A DNA stretch of 43,218 nt, from positions 1 to 43,218 of the forward strand of contig NZ_SMMX01000023.1 of assembly GCF_004345005.1 (NCBI RefSeq), in the 5' to 3' direction. Below the pieces are notes generated by a model. That model was not told the origin of the DNA, did not search any database, and worked only from the letters and a program-made list of their open reading frames with translations. Source of the stretch: Extibacter muris. GTDB lineage: Bacteria > Bacillota > Clostridia > Lachnospirales > Lachnospiraceae. This document shows, piece by piece, positions 17,178 through 25,400 of the stretch. The number at the start of each line of letters is the position of its first letter. Within the stretch, counting starts at the first letter, position 1. The position numbers were made by a program, and so were the translations under genes.

Positions 17178-17909
17178 TTATGCTTCTTCCTCTACGATCA
17201 GGTCGAGGATGTTGTTGTCCTTGTCTGCCAGAAGGTCGCAGGTGATTGTGACAGCGCCCGGATCTCCGTTGTTGGCAAATGCAAGTGACATCGTAGACTG
17301 AGGCACGCATTTGTAGGCGATCATCCTTGCCGGAAGGATGTCGTCGTCCTCTGTCTTCATGTATGTCTCGCCTTCCACGATAAATGCTTTCGGGAAGCTG
17401 GTAGACTTGATGTTGATTCTTTCTACCTTATCTGTGACTTCTTTCACATAGTAGGCAACTACAGATGTGATACCGTCTGCATCTGCCAGAGTGGCAATCG
17501 CACCGGCCATCGTAGCGCTGAGCTCTTTGCCGCAGTCGTCGTCTTCTGCATAGAAGTCAGGAGCGAAGCCTTCAGCCGGAGCCTCAGGAAGCGTCACCTT
17601 GCCTTCTGCTACCGGAAGGACAACCCGCTTCGTGTATTTTGCTGATTTGGATACGTCGCCGCCGGTGATGAGCTCCCACAGCTTGACAGACTGCATCTGT
17701 GTCTCGATGGTGAGCGTGCCGCCCTTTTCTCCTGCGAAGGACACTCTCTTAGGATGTCCCTGTCCGCCGTAAGCGAACATCGTCTCGCCTGTAAGCTCTG
17801 TTGTAGATGTGTTTGCGAAGTCGAGGTTCAGGAAAGGCTTCTTTGTCGTGTAATCCTTGAAAATCAGTTTCTGAACTTCTCTGTTCGCCATTTTTGAATT
17901 TAATCCCAT
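17178..17909 (-). CDS. Major tail (tube) protein, 243 aa
   Basis: The start is the ATG at 17909, after AACAGGAGGATTATATT; the longer frame overlaps the upstream spacer. It begins MGLNSKMANREVQKLIFKD and carries GGTLTIETQMQSVKLWELITG, a pattern common to clostridial phage tail tube proteins. Size and place before chaperone and tape measure fit a tube protein, which polymerises around the tape measure. Strong ribosome site and following strong terminator fit a highly expressed structural gene. Confidence 0.75.
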   Translation of the reverse strand: MGLNSKMANREVQKLIFKDYTTKKPFLNLDFANTSTTELTGETMFAYGGQGHPKRVSFAGEKGGTLTIETQMQSVKLWELITGGDVSKSAKYTKRVVLPVAEGKVTLPEAPAEGFAPDFYAEDDDCGKELSATMAGAIATLADADGITSVVAYYVKEVTDKVERINIKSTSFPKAFIVEGETYMKTEDDDILPARMIAYKCVPQSTMSLAFANNGDPGAVTITCDLLADKDNNILDLIVEEEA

Positions 17910-17954
17910 AATATAATCCTCCTGTTTTTTCTGCCGGTCCGTCAAGGGGCCGGG

Positions 17955-18746
17955 TCAGTTTGTAGTTGTAATGTTCTTGAACCATAAGTTGTAGTCGAAC
18001 TTATTCTCCTTGTCTCCCCATACGGAGACAGAAGTTCTGCCGGATGCGTAGATCTCATTGTTGCGCAGCCGGGCAAATGTATCCCAGAGTTGGTAGACGG
18101 TCATATCCCACACGTTTGTATAATTAATGCTGCTGTGCATGGCACAGACGGCAGAGATGATGTTGGCAAGCTCAAGGTCGGCATTGGCCTTGGGCCTGAT
18201 ACGGTTCTTTTTCTTGCGCTTCTGCATTTCCTGATACCGGGCCAGACCCTTTTTGTTTTTTACCCTGGCAGGGTCTACGGTATCTTTCGTATCTATGTGT
18301 CCGAACTGCAGGATGATATCACAGACCTCCAGGTAGTTGCCCTTGTGGATGGTTCCTGTGATATGGATGCTGTCTCTGCCTTCCTCATCTTTGACGGGGC
18401 GGAAGACGACGAAGGCATCCTTTGACGTGTCATAAAGGACACGCTCCTCGAAGAAGAAGTCGAAGATGGCGGAAAAGGACTGCTGCAGAGCAGTGCTGCT
18501 GGCGGCGATATCGTACATGGTCAGACACGACAGCTGTTCCTCGTTCAGGTGGTCGTACCAGGGTTTCAGGCTTTCATTCACTTCTGTACAGTATTTTTCC
18601 GGGGATATGTTAAGAAGTGCGAGATAAGTGGAGTAGACCCGCCCGGTCACTTTGGAGACGTCTCTGAGCTTAAGCGGCCGGATGCTGCCCACGCCTTGTA
18701 TGGCAAATGGCGCGGGGCTGATCAGGTCATAATAATCGAGCTTCAT
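17955..18746 (-). CDS. Phage structural protein upstream of the tube gene, 263 aa
   Basis: The ATG at 18746 overlaps the stop of the upstream gene by 4 bases (ATGA). It begins MKLDYYDLISPAPFAIQGVGSI, has a basic patch (KRKKKNRIRPK) near residue 180 and ends IYASGRTSVSVWGDKENKFDYNLWF-like. Its place between a connector-like gene and the tube gene suggests a tail completion or scaffolding role. I do not recognise the family with certainty. Confidence 0.6.
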   Translation of the reverse strand: MKLDYYDLISPAPFAIQGVGSIRPLKLRDVSKVTGRVYSTYLALLNISPEKYCTEVNESLKPWYDHLNEEQLSCLTMYDIAASSTALQQSFSAIFDFFFEERVLYDTSKDAFVVFRPVKDEEGRDSIHITGTIHKGNYLEVCDIILQFGHIDTKDTVDPARVKNKKGLARYQEMQKRKKKNRIRPKANADLELANIISAVCAMHSSINYTNVWDMTVYQLWDTFARLRNNEIYASGRTSVSVWGDKENKFDYNLWFKNITTTN

Positions 18747-19297
18747 CGCGCCACCTGCCCCTTCGGACTGATTGGCATCTGGCAGATGGTGTAGCTCAGA
18801 GACTTTCCATAGAAGCGCTCGTCCTGCCACAGCGAAGTGACCGGCTTCTCTTCCGCGAGCTGCATCATACCGGTGCCGAACGTGCGAAGAAGTGTCTCAT
18901 CTGCAGTGACGGCGCGGTGGATGGCTGCCAGAGCCATGTCGATCCGGTTGCCGGACAGTCCGTAGGCCGATGCGTATTCCTGCTTCATGGCCTCTGTCAT
19001 GCGAAGCATGCTGCCGCGGGCGTATGCATGTATGGTGATACGCACCTGCAGGGCAGCGCCGGCAGTGAGCGGGGCCTCTGTCTCAAGGCAGAGGAATGCC
19101 TGGTCTTCCTTAACAGAAGCAGGCGGCACTGCGGTGTCGAAGCAGTGGCAGGACGTCCAGTTCTCTTTTGGCGAGAGCTGGCTGTCGTCAGGTACAGGCA
19201 TGATCAGCTTCTGTACGAGTTCGTCTTCAAAGAACAGGTCCGAAAGGGTGTCCTTTATCTTTCCGAGCGTTTCCAGCGGGTTCTTGCTTCTTTCCAT
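18743..19297 (-). CDS. Probable tail completion / connector protein, 184 aa
   Basis: The start ATG at 19297 follows ATAAGGAGGTGAAAGA. It begins MERSKNPLETLGKIKDTLSDLF and has a beta-rich middle (ALQVRITIHAYARGS). Position between holin and tube protein is where head-tail connector and tail terminator proteins are found, although no head genes are nearby. The tail end overlaps the next gene by 4 bases. In a headless particle it could be the tail terminator that caps the tube; that is inference. Confidence 0.55.
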   Translation of the reverse strand: MERSKNPLETLGKIKDTLSDLFFEDELVQKLIMPVPDDSQLSPKENWTSCHCFDTAVPPASVKEDQAFLCLETEAPLTAGAALQVRITIHAYARGSMLRMTEAMKQEYASAYGLSGNRIDMALAAIHRAVTADETLLRTFGTGMMQLAEEKPVTSLWQDERFYGKSLSYTICQMPISPKGQVAR

Positions 19298-19327
19298 TCT
19301 TTCACCTCCTTATAGTGTGTGCAGGTT

Positions 19328-19591
19328 TCATGGCTGTTCTTTCTGCTTTGGCTGATCATAAGTCAGGGCTTTCTGGCTGTCCGAGACGCCTTCTGTCGTC
19401 GGGTCCGTGACGATGCCGAGCAATACGAGCAGATTGATTACCATTCCTGCGGTCTCTACCAACTGGGATTCAGAGACGGGGGGAACGATACTGGCCATAC
19501 CGAGAAGCTGGTAGACGAGTGAGAGGAGCGCCATGATGATGGCAGTCAGCGTCACCTTGTTGCCAAGACGCAGTTTCCAGTTGATGTGCAT
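19328..19591 (-). CDS. Holin, phi LC3 family, 87 aa
   Basis: It begins MHINWKLRLGNKVTLTAI, the usual start of phi-LC3-type holins, with two hydrophobic segments (about residues 13-33 and 45-65) and a charged C-terminus. The start chosen is the ATG at 19591 behind AGGAGGTGGATGTCT. The family makes membrane holes that release endolysin. Its position at the head of the structural genes, not after the fibre, is unusual. No endolysin gene is in the window; it may lie to the left. Confidence 0.8.
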   Translation of the reverse strand: MHINWKLRLGNKVTLTAIIMALLSLVYQLLGMASIVPPVSESQLVETAGMVINLLVLLGIVTDPTTEGVSDSQKALTYDQPKQKEQP

Positions 19592-19653
19592 AGACATCCA
19601 CCTCCTTTTATAATTGTCCAGATGCATCTGTATTCTTGACAGAAGGAAAGAGA

Positions 19654-19674
19654 GCCGGCTTCTGATAAGCCGGC
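19654..19674 (-). terminator. Hairpin in the spacer between RNA polymerase-like gene and holin
   Basis: GCCGGCTT (19654-19661) pairs with AAGCCGGC (19667-19674), followed on the minus strand by CTCTCTTTCCTTC, a poor T-tract. It may be a weak terminator or processing site. The rest of the 255-base spacer 19592-19846 holds no convincing gene; an 81-codon frame there lacks a ribosome site. Confidence 0.5.
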
Positions 19675-19846
19675 CCTCCTTCCGGAGAAAAGAATATGAA
19701 AAGAAGTGTGTGGGTATGTTCCCTTGTAGGCGAATTGGGAAAATATGGTTCCAGCCCTCGCTGCTTCGGTGGTTCCGGCACGTCCGAACAAGAACATGTG
19801 TTCTGATAGAGCTGGAGAAAGCTAGATTTTACAAGGGGTCTGGGCA

Positions 19847-22585
19847 TTATGAAACGGAAATTGCTGCCTGCTGATTCTGCCGGCGCCTCTCATAAGCCCG
19901 CCGGTTCTGCTCCTGCCGGAGCTTCTTCTGGTGCTCCTGCCGGTGGAGGGGGCAGCGGCACGTCTTCGTATCTTTCGCGTCCACTTCCACCGGGCAGCCG
20001 CAGTCGATGCACACTATCGTCTTCGTCCCTGCCGGGCGGTACGTGCCGCAGCCGGTACAGTACTTCTGGTTCGGCGACGTGGGGACGAAGCGGGTGCCGC
20101 AACGCTCGCACTGGATGCTGCCCTCCGGCAGATTGCGTTGCAGGTTGCTGACGATGACAGAGCCGAAGCACTGCCAGAGCAGCTCCTTGTGGGGCGTCTT
20201 CTTCCGGTACAGGTGCTTGACGAGCATGTCGCAGATCTCTGCCTCGCTGTAGCTGAAGCCGAGCAGCTCCTTGCGGACCGCCGCAATGACGTAATCTACG
20301 TTGTCTGCGCTGCCCGGGTTCAGCCGGAAGTGGTACTTCCGGTTCAGCCGGTCATACGCCTCGATAACCTGGTCGTCAATCTCGATGCGGGGTCGGGACA
20401 TCAGCTTCGTATAAGAGAATTTACCAAAGTTCTTACCTCCGAGCCGGATAGGGCGGTAGCGGATCTGTTCTTCCAGCCGGTCTACAAAGCCTGTGCCGGC
20501 CGGCTCTACCTGGCCTTCCGTCTTGTCCTTCGCATACAGGAAGAAGTGGGGCAGCCTGCCCTTCGTATAGGTGCGGATTAGGGCATCGGTCTCCTTCGGG
20601 CGGTACGGCATGTACTGGGTCTTGGCCATATCGATGCAGAAGTTGTTCTCCATGCAGAGCAGCTTGATGACGCGGAGCGCCTCCTCCTTCTCCTCCTCCG
20701 TCACATGGGCCCAGTCCACGCTGTTGAATATCTTGGAGATGCTGTTGCTGTAGCGTCCGATATTGCCCCCTCTGTAGGCGGCGCTGATGCCTTCGTACAG
20801 GACTTCCCGGGACAGGGGCACAGGCCGGGCCTTCTTCATCTCATAATAGAGGGGGACGATGTCGTCCATAGCCATATTGCGCTCCGCAATCTCCACGAAT
20901 ACGGGGTCGCCTACCACGAGGGAACGGTCGCCGTCCACGTCGAACTGCAGGATCTTCGATATCGGGTCATGGGTGCTCGTGTAGAGGGCGTTTGTCGTAA
21001 ACCAGCGGGCGGTGGCTTCATCTTTTATATTCCTGCGGACCGCGTGCTCCCGGTACAGGTGGGGGCTTCGCAGGCAGTCCACCTTTTTGCCGGCGTAATA
21101 CAGGCGGCAGCTCACTTCCCCGTCCGCCAGCAGCCCTTCCGGTTCGGGGATGCCGAGGAACAGGCGCTCGCAGAAGGCGTACAGGTCCGGTACGATAAAC
21201 GTATACTTGCCCGAGATCTCCAGCTTGCCGGAACGGTATTCTTTTACAAGGCTTTTCTTAATCTCCCTGAGCCTTGCCCGGATATACTCGTCGGCAATCA
21301 TCTCCGGATAGAGGAGGAGCGCCTGCTGGAGCCATGTCTTGTCCGGGTTGCCGGGGACCGCTCCGAAGACGCGCAGTATCGTCCTCTTGTCGGAAGAGAG
21401 CTTCTCCAGCGTGTAAAGAGAAGGCCGGATGAGATAGGCGGCCTCTTCTTCCGTAATGTCGGTGAGCGTCTGCAGCATCTGGTAATTGAGGGTGGCATCG
21501 GGAACATAATCTTCTTCCATGTTGCAGATGCCGGCCTGGCATCCATAGTCCTCGAAGTACGTCTGGTACTGTTCCCATGAGGTGTAGAAGCGGCTCATCT
21601 TGAACTGGCTCTCGGTGAAGATGATCTGGATGCGGTCGGCGAGGATATCCCACCGTTTCCCGTAGATATCCGTGACGACAGGGGAAGCGCCGTGTTCGCG
21701 GATGAACCTGACGAAGTTGAAGGAGGCGAGCAGCCCCTTCACCCAGGGGAGGCGGACCATGAAGTTCTTCCGGGACAGCCGGGGAAGTATCATGCCGCAG
21801 CCGTCCGTGTGGGGGATGGGGACATCCGTCTCTTTCCGCTCGATCGTATAAGTGTCGTCATGGATGAAGTCCACCCTGCAGCGCACGGAAGTCTCGAAGT
21901 CGGGCACGACGATGCATCTTCTGATGTCGAAGCCGGTCCACGGCTCTGTGGCAGAGTTGGACAGGGCGAGATAGGCAAGGAACTTGTTGGCGTTCATACC
22001 TCCCCGCTCGTTGATTGCCGGAACGGTGAGTCCGCACATAAGCGGCTTTTCTATCTTCTTCCAGAGGCTCTCCTTTATGAAGACGGTCTTCTTCGTCCGG
22101 ATCTGCCCGGCCGATGAGGTAAAGTAGATATATTTTTCCCGCTTATAATAGAAGCCGTTGACGATAAGCTGACGGATGACGTCGTAGAAATAAGTCTGGA
22201 CGACGATGATACCGGTCGTGAGCTCGCCGGCTTTCATTCCGGCCGTGCGTGTGAGGGCAGATTCAAAGACAGAGATGATCCTCGTATCTGTCAGCTTTTC
22301 TTCCGGGAGCGTGCGTACGATACCGGGGTCGGAGACGAGCTCCTCTGCCAGAAGTGCTTTATAGCTCTTGATCTTACTGTTTACATGGGTGCGCAGTGCC
22401 TCATACTTCTGCATCGTATCATCATCATAGCCGTCTGTGGAGGCAGACTTAAGCGCAGCCTTATGCTTCATGTAACGCGCCATTGCGCGATGCAGCCGTT
22501 CTTCCTTCTCTGTATAGAAGCAGCCGGTCTCTAACGAATAGATATGTATCTGTCCAGACAGCGCGCGGTTTCGTTTCTTTTTCAT
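19847..22585 (-). CDS. Two-barrel RNA polymerase homologue (YonO / RdRP superfamily), 912 aa
   Basis: The start is the ATG at 22585 after GGGAGGAATAGTG. Landmarks match the QDE-1-like RdRP / YonO fold: DGCGMILPRLSR at about 261-272 (family motif DGvG-I), FMVRLPWVKGLLASF at 275-289 with the candidate catalytic Lys283 (family R-x3-KG), LRSPHLYREH at 505-514, and DVDGD at 549-553, the metal-binding aspartates. The C-terminus (about 825-885) has zinc-ribbon pairs (CERCG...CTGCG, CIDCG...CRC), then a very basic tail. Known: YonO of phage SPbeta is a single-chain DNA-dependent RNA polymerase for late genes; eukaryotic relatives copy RNA. Inferred here: transcription of the tail module, perhaps through its internal terminators. 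It is the second gene of the LexA-controlled operon, 19 bases after the first. Activity and template are unproven. Confidence 0.85.
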   Translation of the reverse strand: MKKKRNRALSGQIHIYSLETGCFYTEKEERLHRAMARYMKHKAALKSASTDGYDDDTMQKYEALRTHVNSKIKSYKALLAEELVSDPGIVRTLPEEKLTDTRIISVFESALTRTAGMKAGELTTGIIVVQTYFYDVIRQLIVNGFYYKREKYIYFTSSAGQIRTKKTVFIKESLWKKIEKPLMCGLTVPAINERGGMNANKFLAYLALSNSATEPWTGFDIRRCIVVPDFETSVRCRVDFIHDDTYTIERKETDVPIPHTDGCGMILPRLSRKNFMVRLPWVKGLLASFNFVRFIREHGASPVVTDIYGKRWDILADRIQIIFTESQFKMSRFYTSWEQYQTYFEDYGCQAGICNMEEDYVPDATLNYQMLQTLTDITEEEAAYLIRPSLYTLEKLSSDKRTILRVFGAVPGNPDKTWLQQALLLYPEMIADEYIRARLREIKKSLVKEYRSGKLEISGKYTFIVPDLYAFCERLFLGIPEPEGLLADGEVSCRLYYAGKKVDCLRSPHLYREHAVRRNIKDEATARWFTTNALYTSTHDPISKILQFDVDGDRSLVVGDPVFVEIAERNMAMDDIVPLYYEMKKARPVPLSREVLYEGISAAYRGGNIGRYSNSISKIFNSVDWAHVTEEEKEEALRVIKLLCMENNFCIDMAKTQYMPYRPKETDALIRTYTKGRLPHFFLYAKDKTEGQVEPAGTGFVDRLEEQIRYRPIRLGGKNFGKFSYTKLMSRPRIEIDDQVIEAYDRLNRKYHFRLNPGSADNVDYVIAAVRKELLGFSYSEAEICDMLVKHLYRKKTPHKELLWQCFGSVIVSNLQRNLPEGSIQCERCGTRFVPTSPNQKYCTGCGTYRPAGTKTIVCIDCGCPVEVDAKDTKTCRCPLHRQEHQKKLRQEQNRRAYERRRQNQQAAISVS

Positions 22586-22604
22586 CACTATTCCTCCCTT
22601 ACCT

Positions 22605-23009
22605 TTATGATTGACGGGGTCTGTCCTCCAGCCAGAGGACCCACATACGGTCCTGGGGACAGTAGCGGGAGCAGAGCCTGTCGTGCTCGTACGACAGCAG
22701 GTCCCGGATCTGGTACGTGAACCAGGCGTAAGCCGTCTCCTTGGCCCGAAGCTGCGAAAGCGTGTCATTGATATACAGGGCGTATGTCTGCCAGTTCGTG
22801 GCGCCATCGTACGTGCCATACCGGCTGCCGCCGTAAGCCGGCCCGGATGTATAGCTGCCGGACATGCGCTTCTGTCCGGAAGGGCGCACCGTCTGCTTCA
22901 TGAGCCGGAACTTCTGCTGCCACTGTGCGTCTGTCATATGGACGGACGGGGCGGCAGAGCCGGGGCTTGTGTATACGTACATCGTGTCTTTCAGTTCCTG
23001 GATTGTCAC
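22605..23009 (-). CDS. First gene of the tail operon, 134-aa protein of unknown function
   Basis: The start is the GTG at 23009, 8 bases after AAGGAGG; an earlier GTG at 23018 overlaps that ribosome site. It begins MTIQELKDTMYVYTSPGSAAP, has a Gly/Tyr/Ser-rich linker (GPAYGGSRYGTYDG) and a C-terminal half with many aromatic residues (AYAWFTYQIRDLL, MWVLWLEDR). No family recognised. As the leading gene, 19 bases ahead of the polymerase homologue, it could be an accessory factor of it; that is only context. Confidence 0.7.
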   Translation of the reverse strand: MTIQELKDTMYVYTSPGSAAPSVHMTDAQWQQKFRLMKQTVRPSGQKRMSGSYTSGPAYGGSRYGTYDGATNWQTYALYINDTLSQLRAKETAYAWFTYQIRDLLSYEHDRLCSRYCPQDRMWVLWLEDRPRQS

Positions 23010-23083
23010 AGGTATCACCTCCTTCGTAGAAAAAAGTATGTATAGTGCGAAATTCCAATCATACAGTCGATTCTGTTTGGACT

Positions 23084-23113
23084 AATATAACATCGAACAT
23101 AAGTTCGTGTCAA
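23084..23113 (-). promoter_or_regulatory. Promoter of the tail operon with LexA box in the spacer
   Basis: On the minus strand TTGACA (23113-23108), an 18-nt spacer and TATATT (23089-23084). The spacer begins with CGAACTTATGTTCG, a LexA box. The first start codon is about 75 bases downstream. Confidence 0.85.
23094..23107. promoter_or_regulatory. LexA (SOS) box 1, CGAACATAAGTTCG
   Basis: It fits the Gram-positive LexA/DinR consensus CGAAC-N4-GTTCG in both half-sites and lies between -35 and -10 of the tail operon promoter, so bound LexA would block it. Confidence 0.88.
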
Positions 23114-23161
23114 GCGGTAAAAACATGATGGAAAATGAAAGCAGTTAAATGCAAAAAAGTA

Positions 23162-23190
23162 TTGACAAAGAGAACGTATGTTTGTAAAAT
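23162..23190 (+). promoter_or_regulatory. Promoter of the SOS repair operon
   Basis: TTGACA (23162-23167), exactly 17 nt, TAAAAT (23185-23190). A LexA box fills the spacer and another lies just downstream of -10. It is divergent from the tail promoter, with about 50 bases between the two -35 boxes. Confidence 0.87.
23171..23184. promoter_or_regulatory. LexA box 2, AGAACGTATGTTTG
   Basis: GAAC-GTAT-GTTT fits GAAC-N4-GTTY; it sits inside the 17-nt spacer of the repair promoter. Confidence 0.8.
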
Positions 23191-23195
23191 GAAAA

Positions 23196-23209
23196 CAAAC
23201 ACATGTTCT
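23196..23209. promoter_or_regulatory. LexA box 3, CAAACACATGTTCT
   Basis: On the minus strand it reads GAAC-ATGT-GTTT, the same pattern as box 2. It is located around the expected transcription start of the repair operon, 25 bases from box 2. Confidence 0.75.
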
Positions 23210-23250
23210 CTATGCTTTTGGGGAAGATAAGGATGATACGGAGGCGCATT

Positions 23251-24573
23251 ATGAGAATTCAGGAAACGATGTCCATGTATGACAAGCTGAATATCCTGTC
23301 CGACGCGGCCAAATATGACGTGGCCTGCACGTCAAGCGGAACTTCGAGAAGCGGCGACGGGACCGGAATGGGGAGCTGCGAGCAGACGGGCATCTGCCAC
23401 AGCTTTGGTGCGGACGGCAGATGCATCTCGCTGCTCAAGATACTTTTTACGAATGAATGCATCTATGACTGCAAATACTGCATCAACCGGAGGAACAACG
23501 ATGTGCCGCGGACCTCCTTCACCCCGGAGGAGATCTGTACGCTGACGATGGAATTCTACAGGCGCAATTACATCGAAGGGCTGTTCTTGAGCTCGGGCAT
23601 CCTGAAGAGCCCGGACTATACGATGGAGCTGATCTATGCCACGCTGTTCAAGCTCCGGAAGGAATGCAACTTCCAGGGCTACATCCATGTCAAGGCGATT
23701 CCGGGAGCGAGCCAGGAGCTTGTAAGGAGGGTTGGCTTTCTGGCGGACAGGATGAGCGTGAACCTGGAGCTTCCGACGGCAGAGAGCCTTAAGCTGCTCG
23801 CACCCCATAAGACGAGGAAGAACATACTGGCTCCGATGCGGCTCGTGCAGAACGGCATGGCGGAGAACAAGTACGAGATACAGGCGTACCGGAATGCGCC
23901 GCGGTTCGTCCCTGCGGGGCAGAGCACGCAGATGATCATCGGCGCCACGCCGGAGAGCGATTACCAGATTATGCAGGTGGCGGAGTCGCTGTATCAGAAG
24001 TTCGGTCTGAAACGGGTATTTTATTCCGCGTTTATCCATGTCAATGAAGACGCCACCCTTCCGGCCCGGACGGACGAGGGCCCTCCGCTGCTCAGGGAGC
24101 ACAGGCTCTATCAGGCGGACTGGCTGCTGCGGTATTACCAGTTTGAAGCGGCAGAGCTTCTGTCGGAGGAGCATCCGAACTTCAACGTGCTGCTGGATCC
24201 GAAGTGCAACTGGGCGCTGAAGCATCTGGAACAGTTCCCGGTGGAAGTCAACCGGGCGGACTACAAGATGCTGCTCCGCGTGCCGGGCATCGGCTACAAG
24301 TCTGCCGTGCGCATCGTGAAGGCGAGGCGGCTCGGGACGCTGGGCTTCCAGGACCTGAAGAAGATAGGGGTCGTCCTGAAGCGGGCGCTCTATTTCATCA
24401 CGTGCAGCGGCAGGATGATGTATCCGACGAAGATAGAGGAAGATTATATCACGCGGAACCTCCTGGATACGAAGGAAAAGCTTCCGGACGGGGTCACGGG
24501 GATGACATACCGCCAGCTTTCCCTTTTCGACGATATGAGGTTCGGCTCGGCAGGCGCGGTGAGCCTGCGCTGA
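23251..24573 (+). CDS. Radical SAM / helix-hairpin-helix putative DNA modification or repair protein (TIGR03916-like), 440 aa
   Basis: The start is the ATG at 23251 after ACGGAGGCGCATT; earlier in-frame ATGs fall over the promoter. Cys70, Cys74 and Cys77 (CIYDCKYC) form the 4Fe-4S site of radical SAM enzymes, with CTSSG and CHSFGADGRC before it. Near residues 365-385 is a helix-hairpin-helix DNA-binding motif (LLRVPGIGYKSAVRIVKAR). This architecture is that of the putative DNA modification/repair radical SAM family that normally sits next to a TIGR03915 partner, as here. The substrate is not known; DNA base repair or modification is the usual proposal. LexA boxes upstream support a DNA-damage role. 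Confidence 0.88.
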   Translation: MRIQETMSMYDKLNILSDAAKYDVACTSSGTSRSGDGTGMGSCEQTGICHSFGADGRCISLLKILFTNECIYDCKYCINRRNNDVPRTSFTPEEICTLTMEFYRRNYIEGLFLSSGILKSPDYTMELIYATLFKLRKECNFQGYIHVKAIPGASQELVRRVGFLADRMSVNLELPTAESLKLLAPHKTRKNILAPMRLVQNGMAENKYEIQAYRNAPRFVPAGQSTQMIIGATPESDYQIMQVAESLYQKFGLKRVFYSAFIHVNEDATLPARTDEGPPLLREHRLYQADWLLRYYQFEAAELLSEEHPNFNVLLDPKCNWALKHLEQFPVEVNRADYKMLLRVPGIGYKSAVRIVKARRLGTLGFQDLKKIGVVLKRALYFITCSGRMMYPTKIEEDYITRNLLDTKEKLPDGVTGMTYRQLSLFDDMRFGSAGAVSLR

Positions 24574-24607
24574 GACAGGTTAGAATGAAGATACGGGGAG
24601 AGAGGAC

Positions 24608-25375
24608 ATGAAGACGATCTATATCTGCACCGATACGGTTACCGGCATATTTTCCGGCATATACGACGCGTGGAAGGCGGAAGGGGAAGAGGACACGTGC
24701 GGGATAGCGCTGCGGGGGGCGCTGGAGCAGCAGCTCTTCTGCGACTATGTGGAGACGGTGGAGACGGAGCATAAGGCGGTGGTCGTGGAGGCGATGATCA
24801 AGAAGAACCTGGGGCGTCCTGCCTACTGGGATATCTACCATGCCGCGCTTGCGGCGGACGGGGGCAAGGGGGACGCCATACTCGGCACGATGCTGGCGGC
24901 CAGAAGGCTCAGGGACAGCAGGAGGATTATGGAGCATCTGAGCCACCCGGCAGTGGAGAAGGTGTTCGAGCTGAGCCGGACGGTGGGCGGCGAGGCGCAT
25001 GCGTTCAAGGGGTTCCTGCGTTTCCGGGAACTGGTGAACGGGGTGCTCTTTGCAGAGATTACGCCGAAGAACCAGGTGCTCACCTGCCTTGCGCCTCATT
25101 TTGCGGACCGGCTGCCGCAGGAGAACTGGATGATATACGACAATGCGCACAAGACCTTCGTCGTCCATGAGGCGGGCAAGAAATGGGTGCTCGGGCTGAA
25201 CGAGCAGCTTGACATAGACGCGGTCCGTAACATATCGGACAGGGAACGGGAGTATGCCCGCCTCTGGAAAGGCTTCTTCCATACGATTTCCATAGAGTCA
25301 AGAGAGAGCCGCAGCAGGCAGTTACAGCATTTGCCATTGCGGTTTCAGAAAAATATGGTAGAATTTAATCATTGA
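24608..25375 (+). CDS. TIGR03915-like putative DNA repair partner protein (DUF4130), 255 aa
   Basis: It begins MKTIYICTDTVTGIFSGIYDAW, the typical start of the family that accompanies the radical SAM/HhH protein, and contains GEAHAFKGFLRFREL, a family-like signature that recalls the uracil-DNA-glycosylase-type DUF4130 region. The ATG follows GGGGAGAGAGGAC, 34 bases after the radical SAM stop. No catalytic residue can be named from sequence alone. The two proteins are presumed to act together in DNA repair; the biochemistry is unknown. Confidence 0.82.
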   Translation: MKTIYICTDTVTGIFSGIYDAWKAEGEEDTCGIALRGALEQQLFCDYVETVETEHKAVVVEAMIKKNLGRPAYWDIYHAALAADGGKGDAILGTMLAARRLRDSRRIMEHLSHPAVEKVFELSRTVGGEAHAFKGFLRFRELVNGVLFAEITPKNQVLTCLAPHFADRLPQENWMIYDNAHKTFVVHEAGKKWVLGLNEQLDIDAVRNISDREREYARLWKGFFHTISIESRESRSRQLQHLPLRFQKNMVEFNH

Positions 25376-25400
25376 CTATGTTCAGGAAAGAAGAGATTGT

